A stretch of 64,000 nt of DNA from DATFVA01 sp963774455 (lineage in GTDB: Bacteria > Bacteroidota > Ignavibacteria > Ignavibacteriales > Ignavibacteriaceae): positions 806,001 to 870,000 of the forward strand of contig CAVZFD010000004.1 of NCBI GenBank assembly GCA_963774455.1, in the 5' to 3' direction. The number at the start of each line of letters is the position of its first letter. Position 1 is the stretch's first letter. The notes under the pieces were generated by a model, which was not told where the DNA came from, did not search any database, and saw nothing but the letters and a program-made list of their open reading frames with translations. A program made the translations under genes and the position numbers. Shown here piece after piece: positions 53,793-61,768 of this stretch.

Positions 53793-54624
53793 CTATCTTC
53801 TACTTTTATATTTTTACATTCTTTAATTGTGCGAAATATATGAATGTGATGAGAAAATACTTTTTTAATTTTTACTTTGTATTCGTGTCTTCTTTGCAAT
53901 TTGGCCGCTAGTTTATCATCCGAATAAATTTTAACTTTTTTACCAAAATTTGTTGTCTCGCAAATCTCAGAAGATATTTCCCATTGTTTGTTTAAAGGAG
54001 TTTTTAGAAATATATGAATTCGGATTTCTTCCTTTTCTTTTAATGAGTAATAAGTTACCTCAGGTCGATCATATTTCCTTTTCCCAACTTTAAGTCCCTT
54101 AATTGCAATACTTTTATCAGGAATTGAATATCGTTTACCAGCCTTAGCTAATTTATCGGCAACTTTATTTTGCTTTCTTGGTTTATATTCAATGAATACT
54201 TTACTGCGTGCAATATCGGAAAGTTTTTTTCTTTTTTATCTAGCTTATCTAGAAGGTCATAGTTTTTTATTTCTTTACCTTCATGATTACACCATTCATT
54301 CTTTCTCCACTCTTGTATTTTAAATGGGCTAGTTCCATCTTTATCATTTAGTCTAAATCTGTCAGTAACGAATATGATTGTGTTAATGTTAGAAAGTATT
54401 TTTTCGTTTTTTTTGTAAAAATCAATAATATACTCCATTCCAGAAATCAGTGCTTCAAGTTCTAGTCTTTCAATATTTGCGCCTTCATATCTGCCTTGTG
54501 ATTCTTTGATACTTTCCAAGCCAACAGAATCTGGGAATATGACTTCAAATCCAATTCCACCGGTATTCTTGGAATCATAATTCATTGAACCATCACATTT
54601 TATATACAGTGCGTATGGATTCAT
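53786..54624 (-). pseudogene. RNase HI-like gene with a frameshift
   Basis: ATG 54624 opens an RNase H fold: ALYIKCDGSMNYDSKNTGGI (first Asp), SLERLELEALISGMEYIIDF-like segment with Glu, and TIIFVTDRFRLN with the next Asp. At ~54225 a run of seven A after LDKKEK shifts the frame; in the shifted frame the protein continues LSDIARSKVFIEYKPRKQNK then VADKLAKAGKRYSIPDKSIA, the terminal RNase H segment with its last Asp, to TAA at 53786. Adding one A restores a 279-codon gene. It could be a sequencing error, a phase-variable tract or a programmed slip. Located in the attC-like array. Confidence 0.65.
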
Positions 54625-54752
54625 CTTGATTTATTTAATTAGCAACTAACGATTTCTATCTTCCCCATAATTAATAAAATAATTAATTGTGCCTTTCTAC
54701 TTGCAAGAGTAATTTTTGTTTAACCAAATCAAAAATATTTAGGAGTATTATT

Positions 54753-56072
54753 ATGAACTCTAAATCCCTCGAAGCAAAAAGGCACTTTATAAACGGTAAA
54801 ACTATTATCGGTATTGACCCTGCCAAGAAAAAACATCAGGCAGTTATTATCGATTCTCTCGGTGTACCTATAGGTAACACCTTCAAATTTAGCAATAGTT
54901 TTATTGGTTTTCATCAGGATCTTTTTCATAAACTTAATTACCTTATCCCTGATCTTTCTCCTGATAAAGTTGTATTTGCTGTTGAGATCTCAATTAACCT
55001 ATGGCAGAAACTCTGCTGCTTCCTTTGTAATAAGGGCTTCACGGTGCTTATGGTCAGTCCTTTATTCACTCATCACGAAAGACCCAAGATAAATAATAAT
55101 TTCTCCCGTACCGATCCTAAAGATGCACTGGCTGTTGCTAACTGTGCAAGGCAAGGTTACTTTAATTTTTACCGGCTCTATCCTTCAGACCAGAATGCTA
55201 TGCATCGCCTCAGTATTACTTATGACAAGCTTAAAGAACATATGACCCAAACTAAGCAGCGCATTCGTTCTCTAGTCGAGCTCATCTTCCCGGAGTTTAT
55301 AAACGCTCTTGATCTGGATACCGATACCGCCAGGTATCTTCTGGCAAAATATCTTTCTCCGAAAGATTTCCTTAATATGAATGTCTTTCTTGAAGTTCCG
55401 GAAGTTATGGAAGTATCTCAGCGTCAGCACGGTGAAGCTACTCTCAAAGCCCTTAAAGAAGCTGCCAAAGAGAGCATAGGTATTTCATTATTCAATGAAG
55501 AAATTATCTCTGAAAGAATTACTCTCAACTGCTGGCTGGGGCAGTATGTTCTACTTAAGGAACAAATTAAATATGTTCTAGACCAGCTTATTGCTTTAGC
55601 TGAAAAAACCTCTTGCTTCAGCATCATCTCTTCTCTTAAGGGTATCTCGGATATTACCGCTGCCAGATTTATTGCCGAACTTAGAGACTTATCTTACTTT
55701 GACAATTACAAAAAAATAGAAGCTATCAGCGGATTAAACCTTAAGCTCTCTCAGTCCGGTCAGTATACAGGTTACCGAAGAATTACACACATTGGCAACC
55801 ATAGGCTTAGAGCTATTATTTACAGTATGGCTGAAGAGACAAAGAATCATATACCCGAAATAAGGATACGTTACCTAAAGCGCCAGATGAAACAGCCCAG
55901 ATACCGTAAGAATGTTATTGCTTGCTGCTCTAACCTCCTAAAACTTATTGTTGCTATTGTTAAAGAAGAACATAAATATGAATACAAGGAAGAAAAACAA
56001 AAAGAGTTGCTGGCGCTTGAAAACAAGTACAAAGAGTTTAAAGAAAAAAAGAAATATAAAAAGTCAGCTTGA
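54753..56072 (+). CDS. IS110-family DEDD transposase
   Basis: From ATG 54753 (preceded by AGGAGTATTATT), 439 residues. N-terminal RuvC-like DEDD domain: IIGIDPAKKKHQAVIIDSLG (first Asp), DKVVFAVEISINLWQKL (Glu), RTDPKDALAVANCARQGY (Asp-Asp). C-terminal Transposase_20 domain: SLKGISDITAARFIAELRDL then GLNLKLSQSGQYTGYRRITH, with the conserved Ser region. Such enzymes act as RNA-guided recombinases with a guide RNA from the non-coding end. A longer reading frame to 54687 is not favoured. Confidence 0.9.
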   Translation: MNSKSLEAKRHFINGKTIIGIDPAKKKHQAVIIDSLGVPIGNTFKFSNSFIGFHQDLFHKLNYLIPDLSPDKVVFAVEISINLWQKLCCFLCNKGFTVLMVSPLFTHHERPKINNNFSRTDPKDALAVANCARQGYFNFYRLYPSDQNAMHRLSITYDKLKEHMTQTKQRIRSLVELIFPEFINALDLDTDTARYLLAKYLSPKDFLNMNVFLEVPEVMEVSQRQHGEATLKALKEAAKESIGISLFNEEIISERITLNCWLGQYVLLKEQIKYVLDQLIALAEKTSCFSIISSLKGISDITAARFIAELRDLSYFDNYKKIEAISGLNLKLSQSGQYTGYRRITHIGNHRLRAIIYSMAEETKNHIPEIRIRYLKRQMKQPRYRKNVIACCSNLLKLIVAIVKEEHKYEYKEEKQKELLALENKYKEFKEKKKYKKSA

Positions 56073-56176
56073 ATTAAAACATTTGTTCTTTCTCAAAAGT
56101 ATTATTCAACCGGACACTATGCACAGTATTAAGTAAAAAGTTTAGGTAGAAATCCTTCTATATTTAAGGAGCCTTC

Positions 56177-56252
56177 GATGACCGCACGCTTAGCCGCATA
56201 AGAGGTCCCGATTTTTCTCAGGACGCTCTGCCTAACTGATACGGCGGTCATC
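56177..56252 (+). ncRNA. Candidate bridge/seek RNA of the IS110-type element
   Basis: GATGACCGC (56177-56185) pairs perfectly with GCGGTCATC (56244-56252), closing a ~58-base loop that holds a second stem (GTCC/GGAC around GATTTTTCTCA). It lies ~105 bases downstream of the transposase stop on the same strand, where IS1111-type elements encode their short guide (seek) RNA. Structure is read by eye; a guide function is inference. Confidence 0.35.
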
Positions 56253-56519
56253 CCGGTTCCCCTGGATCGAATAAGAAAATTTGTATAACACTAAAATTAA
56301 ATTTAGAAAACGGAAGTAAGACTGGATCAGGGGCTTAGGTAAGCCGGGATAATCATCAAGGTAACTTTTTCAATAAAATACTTAAAGGATAACTATGCCT
56401 TTACTTACAGAAAGGTACACACTCTTTTTAATTAAATTGTTTACCTTATTACAATTTTTCAAAGAACAGTCATCATAAGGTCAGTATTTTTTCTCTTGTA
56501 TGGAAGCAAGTAGTGTTGC

Positions 56520-56692
56520 GCTTAACCCGCAGCCCATAATAATTATGTTAATTAATTAGAACATTTTATAAATTAAAAACCGCCTTACATTTTAAACCAA
56601 CTTGAAGAAGAAATATAAACTATGAACAAATACCAAAAATCTAAAAACCGCCGCACCGTGTAGGCGGTCGGGTTGAGGCGCTTGATATAGCA
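56520..56692 (-). repeat. attC-like element B
   Basis: Follows the stop of the repeat/SH3 gene on the minus strand. It starts TATATCAAGCGCCTCAACCC then GACCGC, matching the start of element C, and ends GGGCTGCGGGTTAAGCGCAA; GTTAAGC fits the R' consensus GTTRRRY exactly. The IS110-type element lies directly beyond. Confidence 0.55.
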
Positions 56693-57826
56693 CTATTGAA
56701 ACTTTTCTAAATATCTTGTAAAAACCCAACCTTGAAGAATGTTCGAATTTTCTTTGTCCCGCCAAGAAATTAATGACCAATTCCTTTTTTTCGCTACTAA
56801 TTCAACAACTTGCCCATAATTTAAGATGCAAAGATTTTTTGATTTTATCGTCGGTTTGGATCGCATATTTAATTTACTAGCGGTTACAAATCTAAGGGAT
56901 TTTAAAATTTCATTTTTGTTTGTGATTTCTGAGAACTGTGATTCAATATGTTTCTTTATTTGTCTTTTGTTGATTTTGAAATATTCGTTTCTATAAGAAG
57001 CGGTAATGTCAGATAAAAAGATTAACAATAAACCTATAAGGAGCGGATAAATTAAGTTCTTTAATATCTTTTCTAAAGTTGAATTTTTTAATGCTCTGAT
57101 TTCCAAATAAATACTTTGAATTACATTTTCAAAATGTTCATACTTTGAAGATAAAGTGTTATCGAAAATTTGATTTATTGCATTTTGTATTTCTAATTGT
57201 GAAATTATTTGAGAATTTGTAGTTACAGAACCATCATTATTAATTTGAATTTCTTCTTTATCATCATCTAGTAATTGCCACCTTTCAATTGACAATGCTT
57301 CAACAATATTTGGATAAGCTTTTGGTATTTTTAAAATTTGTAATGACTTAATTGATTCTTGTAGTTCTTTCCAAGGATACTGTATATGTAATAAATTAAG
57401 AGCTTTCTGAAGTTCTTTCAAAGGATTGTGAATTTGGAAAGCATTCATTGTTACTTGAAGTTCTGCCAATGGATCGTGTATCTGAAGAACTTTCATTGAT
57501 TCTTGAAACTCTTTCAATGGATTATTTATCTGGAAAGTCCTCATTGTTTCTTGAAGTTCTGACAACGTATTGTGCATCTGAAGAACTTTCATTGATTCTT
57601 GAATCTCTTTCAACGGATTACTTATCTGGAAAGCCTTCATCGTTTTTTGAAACTCTTCTAATGGATTGTGTATCTGAAGAACTTTCATTGATTCTTGAAG
57701 CTCTTTCAGCGGATTGCTCATCTGAAATGCTTTCATAGATTCTTGAAGCTCTGCCAAAGGATTGTCAATCTGAAAATCTTTAATCGATTTATGTAAGTCA
57801 CCCAAATCTGATTTCTCGTTTTTCAT
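56693..57826 (-). CDS. 16-residue tandem-repeat protein with TM helix and SH3 domain
   Basis: 377 residues. Residues ~14-160 consist of about nine copies of a 16-residue unit, e.g. KAFQMSNPLKELQESM and KVLQIHNPLEEFQKTM, with two alternating versions (KAFQ.SNPLKE and KVLQIHNPL.E) so the duplication unit may be 32 residues. A membrane helix (LIYPLLIGLLLIFLSDITAS) lies at ~265-285, and a C-terminal bacterial SH3 domain (SKLNMRSKPTIKSKNLCILN) follows. No known family covers the repeats. It is a single-gene cassette between attC-like elements B and C. The ELQESM repeats suggest an amphipathic helical solenoid or coiled coil. Confidence 0.75.
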   Translation of the reverse strand: MKNEKSDLGDLHKSIKDFQIDNPLAELQESMKAFQMSNPLKELQESMKVLQIHNPLEEFQKTMKAFQISNPLKEIQESMKVLQMHNTLSELQETMRTFQINNPLKEFQESMKVLQIHDPLAELQVTMNAFQIHNPLKELQKALNLLHIQYPWKELQESIKSLQILKIPKAYPNIVEALSIERWQLLDDDKEEIQINNDGSVTTNSQIISQLEIQNAINQIFDNTLSSKYEHFENVIQSIYLEIRALKNSTLEKILKNLIYPLLIGLLLIFLSDITASYRNEYFKINKRQIKKHIESQFSEITNKNEILKSLRFVTASKLNMRSKPTIKSKNLCILNYGQVVELVAKKRNWSLISWRDKENSNILQGWVFTRYLEKFQ

Positions 57827-57840
57827 AATTATTATTTAGT

Positions 57841-58075
57841 GCTATAACGGCGTTGCCGATAAGCGCCGCCCCAAAACTAGGATGCCGATTAAAAAACAAC
57901 TGCCGATGATTTAGTCCCGACTTGTCGGGATGCTTAACTTTCATCTTAAGCGCAGTTTGCAACAATGTTATTTAAAACTACTACCTAGAACAAAATACCG
58001 GGCGAAAAAGTAAATGCCAAAAACCTAAAAAGTCCCGCACCGATTTTGCGGTCGCCTTGAGCCGCTGGTTATATT
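57841..58075 (-). repeat. attC-like element C
   Basis: On the minus strand it starts ATATAACCAGCGGCTCAAGG then CGACCGC, very similar to canonical attC starts, and ends GGCAACGCCGTTATAGC just 15 bases before the next gene's ATG. About 230 bases long, with internal palindromes including CCCGACAAGTCGGG. Confidence 0.6.
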
Positions 58076-58131
58076 TTTTTAATTGTAAATATTTTAGAAA
58101 ATATGATCAAGAATTATTAAAAACCAATTTT

Positions 58132-58962
58132 TTAATTTTGTTTACCTATTTCTGAACATATTCCAGAAAATATCAATTTATTTTTTTCATATTCGTAACT
58201 ATTAATAATAGTCAAATTATATTCTTTGTTCCCACGATAATAAATCTCCCAAAGGTAAAAGGTGCTTGAAATAATTTTATCCATTAGTTCCTTGTTTATG
58301 TTATTTTGACTACCTGGTGGAAGGAAATCAAACAGCTCGCTGGTATTTTTCCCTTGAATAGTACAGGTAAAACTATGGGTATCACTCAATTTTTTCCTCG
58401 AATAAATCGAGACCTTTTCAGAAGGGATTTTAATTTGTTCAATTGAACATTCTATTTTAACTTCTTCAAGTTGGTATCCCAATTCTTTCTTTTTCTTACC
58501 CTCATTAAGACTTAGTAGTCCATTTTCAATTTTCCACAGAGCAGGATGACGAACATGAGGATAAAATGGTTTAGTTGGAATATCATGACCCTTTCTTAAA
58601 ATTAAATTATCATCATCAGCGATTACAGTTCTAGGGCAAATCGTTATTCCGATATTCAATGATTCTTCATCAACGGAGATAGGAAATATATCAATCCATT
58701 GTGGGACTTTACCATCAAGCCAAAGTATTTGAGCAGCTCTTTTAGATGTTACCTTAAAAAGATCTCCAGGCTTTAAAAATCTACCGCCTAAATATTTAAT
58801 TGTTCCGGCAGGACCTTGTTTACCAAAATCATTATTATGTAGAGGAAGGGTATAAACATTATTTATTGGGATTTTTTCCTTAAAATATTTTGATGCAACT
58901 TTATTTATTGTTTCACTGGCTGTTTCTAATCTTTTCAGAAATTCATTCTTATCTAGTTGCAT
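58132..58962 (-). CDS. Hypothetical cassette protein, 276 aa
   Basis: 276 residues: MQLDKNEFLKRLETASETIN, GKQGPAGTIKYLGGRFLKPG, DGKVPQWIDIFPISVDEESL then FSGICSEIGKQN. Two similar-looking beta-rich halves; no family recognised. ATG 58962, no signal peptide. It stands alone between elements C and D, as a single gene cassette would, and base composition is like that of its neighbours. Confidence 0.65.
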   Translation of the reverse strand: MQLDKNEFLKRLETASETINKVASKYFKEKIPINNVYTLPLHNNDFGKQGPAGTIKYLGGRFLKPGDLFKVTSKRAAQILWLDGKVPQWIDIFPISVDEESLNIGITICPRTVIADDDNLILRKGHDIPTKPFYPHVRHPALWKIENGLLSLNEGKKKKELGYQLEEVKIECSIEQIKIPSEKVSIYSRKKLSDTHSFTCTIQGKNTSELFDFLPPGSQNNINKELMDKIISSTFYLWEIYYRGNKEYNLTIINSYEYEKNKLIFSGICSEIGKQN

Positions 58963-59015
58963 ATAATTTCTATTTTGAAATGATTAATTAAATCTGAAAT
59001 AAAATATAACTATTA

Positions 59016-59327
59016 CTTATAACGAATTAATGATTTTCAAAACGGCAGATATAACCGAATTATTTTCTGATATATCAACCGCCATGTTCTCGAATTTATT
59101 ACTTTAAGATCTTTTAATAACTTCATCTCACATAACATTGAAGAATGTGCCTGATGGCTGATATTCTCGAATTAAATTCCTAAAATATCAGCTGAAAGAT
59201 TCTCATAGAGTATTTATCTTGGTTTATTCTTCGCGGGTCTTTAAGAAGCTCATCAACGTATATACCCCGTGAAAGCGAATGTGAAACCGCAGCCCAGAAC
59301 AGACTGAGGAACAAATCTAAAGTTTAG
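59016..59327 (-). repeat. attC-like element D
   Basis: After the stop at 59328 the minus strand reads TTCCTCAGTCTGTTCTGGGC then TGCGGTTTCAC, the core shared with E, F and G, and ends ~300 bases later with TTCGTTATAAGTAATAG before the next gene. The long interior has no gene. Confidence 0.45.
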
Positions 59328-59753
59328 TTAAAATCTAATTTTTTCTATTTTACTTTCCAGTAAATATTTCTTAAACTCACTTCTTAGAGTTTTTTTTCTT
59401 GCATTAACAGCCTCGTCCGTATAGATATAAAGTTTATCTTTAGATGGATGCTGTGCTAGTTCATACATCTCAGATGGAGTAAATAACCATACTTCATCGT
59501 CAGCTAGATTTACACAAGCTATAAAATCTGCAGATGTCTTCCCCAAATTCCAACTAACAGCATCCTTTCCTTTACCGCCACCAGGCTTAGGTTCTTCAGT
59601 AGTTTTTATATTAAAACTTATCGTTTTATTTTCTGAGACTACTTTAAGATGAATATCACTATTGTCATAGTTTAGACTTGCATCTATCCCGTTTTTAAGC
59701 AGCTTATATTCGACAAGTAATTTACCCGCGAACATGATCTGATTTTTATCCAT
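59328..59753 (-). CDS. Hypothetical PD-(D/E)XK-like protein (cassette)
   Basis: 141 residues: FAGKLLVEYKLLKNGIDASL, YDNSDIHLKVVSENKTISFN then IKTTEEPKP. The N-terminal helix-strand-strand with D...xIKTTE is reminiscent of a PD-(D/E)XK nuclease core, but the assignment is weak. Later ADFIACVNLADDEVWLFTPS is typical of such folds (VxVV...WLFT). Single gene between D and E, ATG 59753 with AAGGAAACTC-type leader on the opposite side not convincing. Function unknown. Confidence 0.6.
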   Translation of the reverse strand: MDKNQIMFAGKLLVEYKLLKNGIDASLNYDNSDIHLKVVSENKTISFNIKTTEEPKPGGGKGKDAVSWNLGKTSADFIACVNLADDEVWLFTPSEMYELAQHPSKDKLYIYTDEAVNARKKTLRSEFKKYLLESKIEKIRF

Positions 59754-59782
59754 AAGGAAACTCTAAAGGTTTATGAGTTATG

Positions 59783-59871
59783 CTTTAGTTAATGGCGTTG
59801 CAGCTAACCCGCAGCCTTGAACAAGACTGATGGATGCGAAAGGAGTCAGCTTGAATCACTGGTTGTAAAGC
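59783..59871 (-). repeat. attC-like element E
   Basis: On the minus strand: TTTACAACCAGTGATTCAAG, then CGCATCCATCAGTCTTGTTC, AAGGCTGCGGGTTAGCTGCA and ACGCCATTAAC. The start resembles element C and the core resembles F and G. About 90 bases, a typical attC length. Confidence 0.55.
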
Positions 59872-59887
59872 GTTTAAAATAGAATTA

Positions 59888-60385
59888 CTATTCTTTATCT
59901 AAAATATTTTTACTAAACAATTTTGGATTTGATAAAGCATTTTCAATCATTTGCAACTTATCATTATTACCAATTACAATTACCAAGCTCGAACTCAATG
60001 TCAATTCATAATATTTATCGGGATGAGTATCTGTAAGGAAAAAATAAAGAGTTTCTTCAATGGATTCATTTTTATGTGACGTTGTCATTATCACTGAATC
60101 ATTTGGTGAATTTAATAAACCAATCTTATCGCAAACATCTTCAAGTCTTTCACAATCATTTCCCCAAGCACAAAAATATGCCACACCATTTTTAACTAAG
60201 GTTTCAATTAATTCTGATATTTCTTGTATAGAATTATTTTGTGAATCCCATACTAAAAAGCAAGCAAAATGTTTACTTGGCAAATGGAATTCCTTGGGAA
60301 TATCCAACGAAGACTTTAGAGGTAAGAGAAACAAATCTCTTTCAGTTAAATCGTCTTTTCCATAATATTTTATTTCATTATCCAT
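59888..60385 (-). CDS. DUF7684-like protein (cassette)
   Basis: 165 residues: PKEFHLPSKHFACFLVWDSQ, then LVKNGVAYFCAWGNDCERLE and NDSVIMTTSHKNESIEETLY. The FACFLVWDS...GVAYFCAWGNDCERLxD core corresponds to DUF7684, small proteins frequent in accessory regions, function unknown. Stands alone between attC-like elements E and F. Confidence 0.7.
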   Translation of the reverse strand: MDNEIKYYGKDDLTERDLFLLPLKSSLDIPKEFHLPSKHFACFLVWDSQNNSIQEISELIETLVKNGVAYFCAWGNDCERLEDVCDKIGLLNSPNDSVIMTTSHKNESIEETLYFFLTDTHPDKYYELTLSSSLVIVIGNNDKLQMIENALSNPKLFSKNILDKE

Positions 60386-60393
60386 AGCTTTAT

Positions 60394-60461
60394 TACGTCA
60401 TGGTGGCTAACCCGCAGCCCGGAACAGACTGGTGGATGCGAAATGTCATCGGTTTGAAATG
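60394..60461 (-). repeat. attC-like element F
   Basis: Minus strand: TTTCAAACCGATGACATTTC then GCATCCACCAGTCTGTTCCG, GGCTGCGGGTTAGCC. Only ~70 bases between the stop at 60468 and the next start, almost all of it the element. Confidence 0.55.
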
Positions 60462-60467
60462 ATTAAA

Positions 60468-61193
60468 TTACCATTTCGCTTTTGGTTGAATAATTTCAAT
60501 CCCTCCTTGATGCGGCTTTTGTATATACCCTTCTGCACCGATGGGAAGTGAATTGATGCAATTTTCAGAGCAAGCGTTTACTAATAAGGGTAAAACATCT
60601 GTTGCCACGCGAATTGAAGTCCAAACTTGAATAACTTTATCCTTTGAGATATTAGCCCCGCATACACTGCATTTTTTAGGGTTAATGTACCCTTTAGTTT
60701 CTTTTGTATTTATCCAAGGAAATGGGGGACGATACTTGTAGTTACCATACAACGCACGTGTGCTAACAGTGCTATTCCACAATTTTTTGCACCTTGTTAT
60801 TTCGTATGGAAACCAATGTAAGCCATAAGAAGTATAGGGTGTAAATTCTTCTAAATTTTCCATTTGACCAATTTCTGGTGGAATTGAAATTAAATTACTC
60901 CCATATAAGTCCAAACTAGTAACTGCTTTAAGATTTGCAATGCTTTTGGGAAGTGTAATAATCTTGCACCATATGTCACCTCCAAGTGATTTTTTAGGAG
61001 AAAATACCTGGCGTTCATCCAGGATTGCTTCTTCCACAAGATGTAATAATGATTTCCATTCTTCAGACTCAGTGTTCTGAACTACAGTATGCAAATTTAA
61101 TTCAGGCCAGGGGTAATTTTGAGTTATATCAGACTCAGCACGATCTATGATTTCCTCGTGAGTGAAAATTTCACAAGTATGTGTACATCTCAA
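60468..61193 (-). CDS. Leucine-rich-repeat protein with C-terminal zinc-ribbon-like part (cassette)
   Basis: 241 residues. Two LRR units, LPKSIANLKAVTSLDLYGSN then LISIPPEIGQMENLEEFTPY, are followed by a C-terminal region with CSVCGANISKDK and CSENCINSLP that may bind zinc. LRR proteins of this size are common in cassette arrays; function unknown. ATG 61193, first (5'-most) gene of the minus-strand array; no integrase gene lies before it. Confidence 0.7.
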   Translation of the reverse strand: MRCTHTCEIFTHEEIIDRAESDITQNYPWPELNLHTVVQNTESEEWKSLLHLVEEAILDERQVFSPKKSLGGDIWCKIITLPKSIANLKAVTSLDLYGSNLISIPPEIGQMENLEEFTPYTSYGLHWFPYEITRCKKLWNSTVSTRALYGNYKYRPPFPWINTKETKGYINPKKCSVCGANISKDKVIQVWTSIRVATDVLPLLVNACSENCINSLPIGAEGYIQKPHQGGIEIIQPKAKW

Positions 61194-61363
61194 AACAGTT
61201 TCCTTATTTCTTAGGCCATAATAGTAAATTAGTAATTACAATTGGTAAATATTCAAGAATTACTTTTTTCTTTGTCGTAGTACACCTCCGGCACATCACT
61301 CACAATGCGGATAGAGTTTTACGAATAAGTGTTTATTATCCTGAAGAATTGAAGGGTTTCTAA

Positions 61364-61394
61364 AGTGGCTTAACTTAGTCATCACCCCAGGTAT
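61364..61394 (+). repeat. Dispersed repeat, copy 2
   Basis: AGTGGCTTAACTTAGTCATC followed by ACCCCAGGT, matching 26762-26792 except for two bases. Both copies lie in gene-free sequence. Confidence 0.6.
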
Positions 61395-61587
61395 CTAAGA
61401 ATTTTATCAATCAATAAAATACCTGATTTTCGGAATAGAGGCAATAAAAAATTCTGTTTATTTCTTATCCGTAATTATAAGGATGTAAAACGTTTTTGAT
61501 TTAATTATTTTCGCGCAGGATTATTGAGGGCACTCTTGCAGATCCTATATATTAAAGAACCGAATGTGAGTTTAATTTACAGCTCAT

Positions 61588-61655
61588 TCACAGAAGGTAC
61601 CCCTGCCTCTTGAAAGAGTTCAACCCGATGGCAAGATTGTCATCGGGTTTTTTAG
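61588..61655 (+). terminator. Terminator module with conserved leader (copy 2)
   Basis: TTCACAGAAGGTACCCCTGC then CTCTTGAAAGAGTTCAAC leads into CCCGATGGCAAGATTGTCAT then CGGGTTTTTTAG, a hairpin with T tract. The same leader and hairpin recur at 62552-62620. Confidence 0.75.
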
Positions 61656-61768
61656 TGTCTTCAATTCAATTTTTACAATTTTATGACATATCAATAATCA
61701 GAATGGATTAATTTCCTGATAGTTAATGGTCTTTTTTTATAGTAAATATTAAATATTAAGGATAAAAA

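Larger units (their letters stand above)
54690..56300 (+). mobile_element. IS110/IS1111-family insertion sequence (approximate ends)
   Basis: Contains a complete DEDD transposase gene and a downstream structured non-coding region. It lies within the attC-like array, between the RNase H-like cassette and element B. IS1111-type elements are known to insert into attC sites, so this position supports the attC reading. Ends are not resolved because no long terminal repeats are expected; the true right end may extend to ~56500. Confidence 0.6.
61194..61768. other. Gap with dispersed repeats and a terminator module
   Basis: About 575 bases without a gene. It contains the second copy of the dispersed 29-base repeat (61364) and the terminator module at 61588-61655, plus AT-rich promoter-like sequence before the 61769 gene. 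No integrase or RNA gene seen. Confidence 0.5.

Noticed and set aside
52963..61193. CRISPR array
   Set aside because: Repeats are few, long, variable and separated by whole genes, not regular short repeats with spacers.
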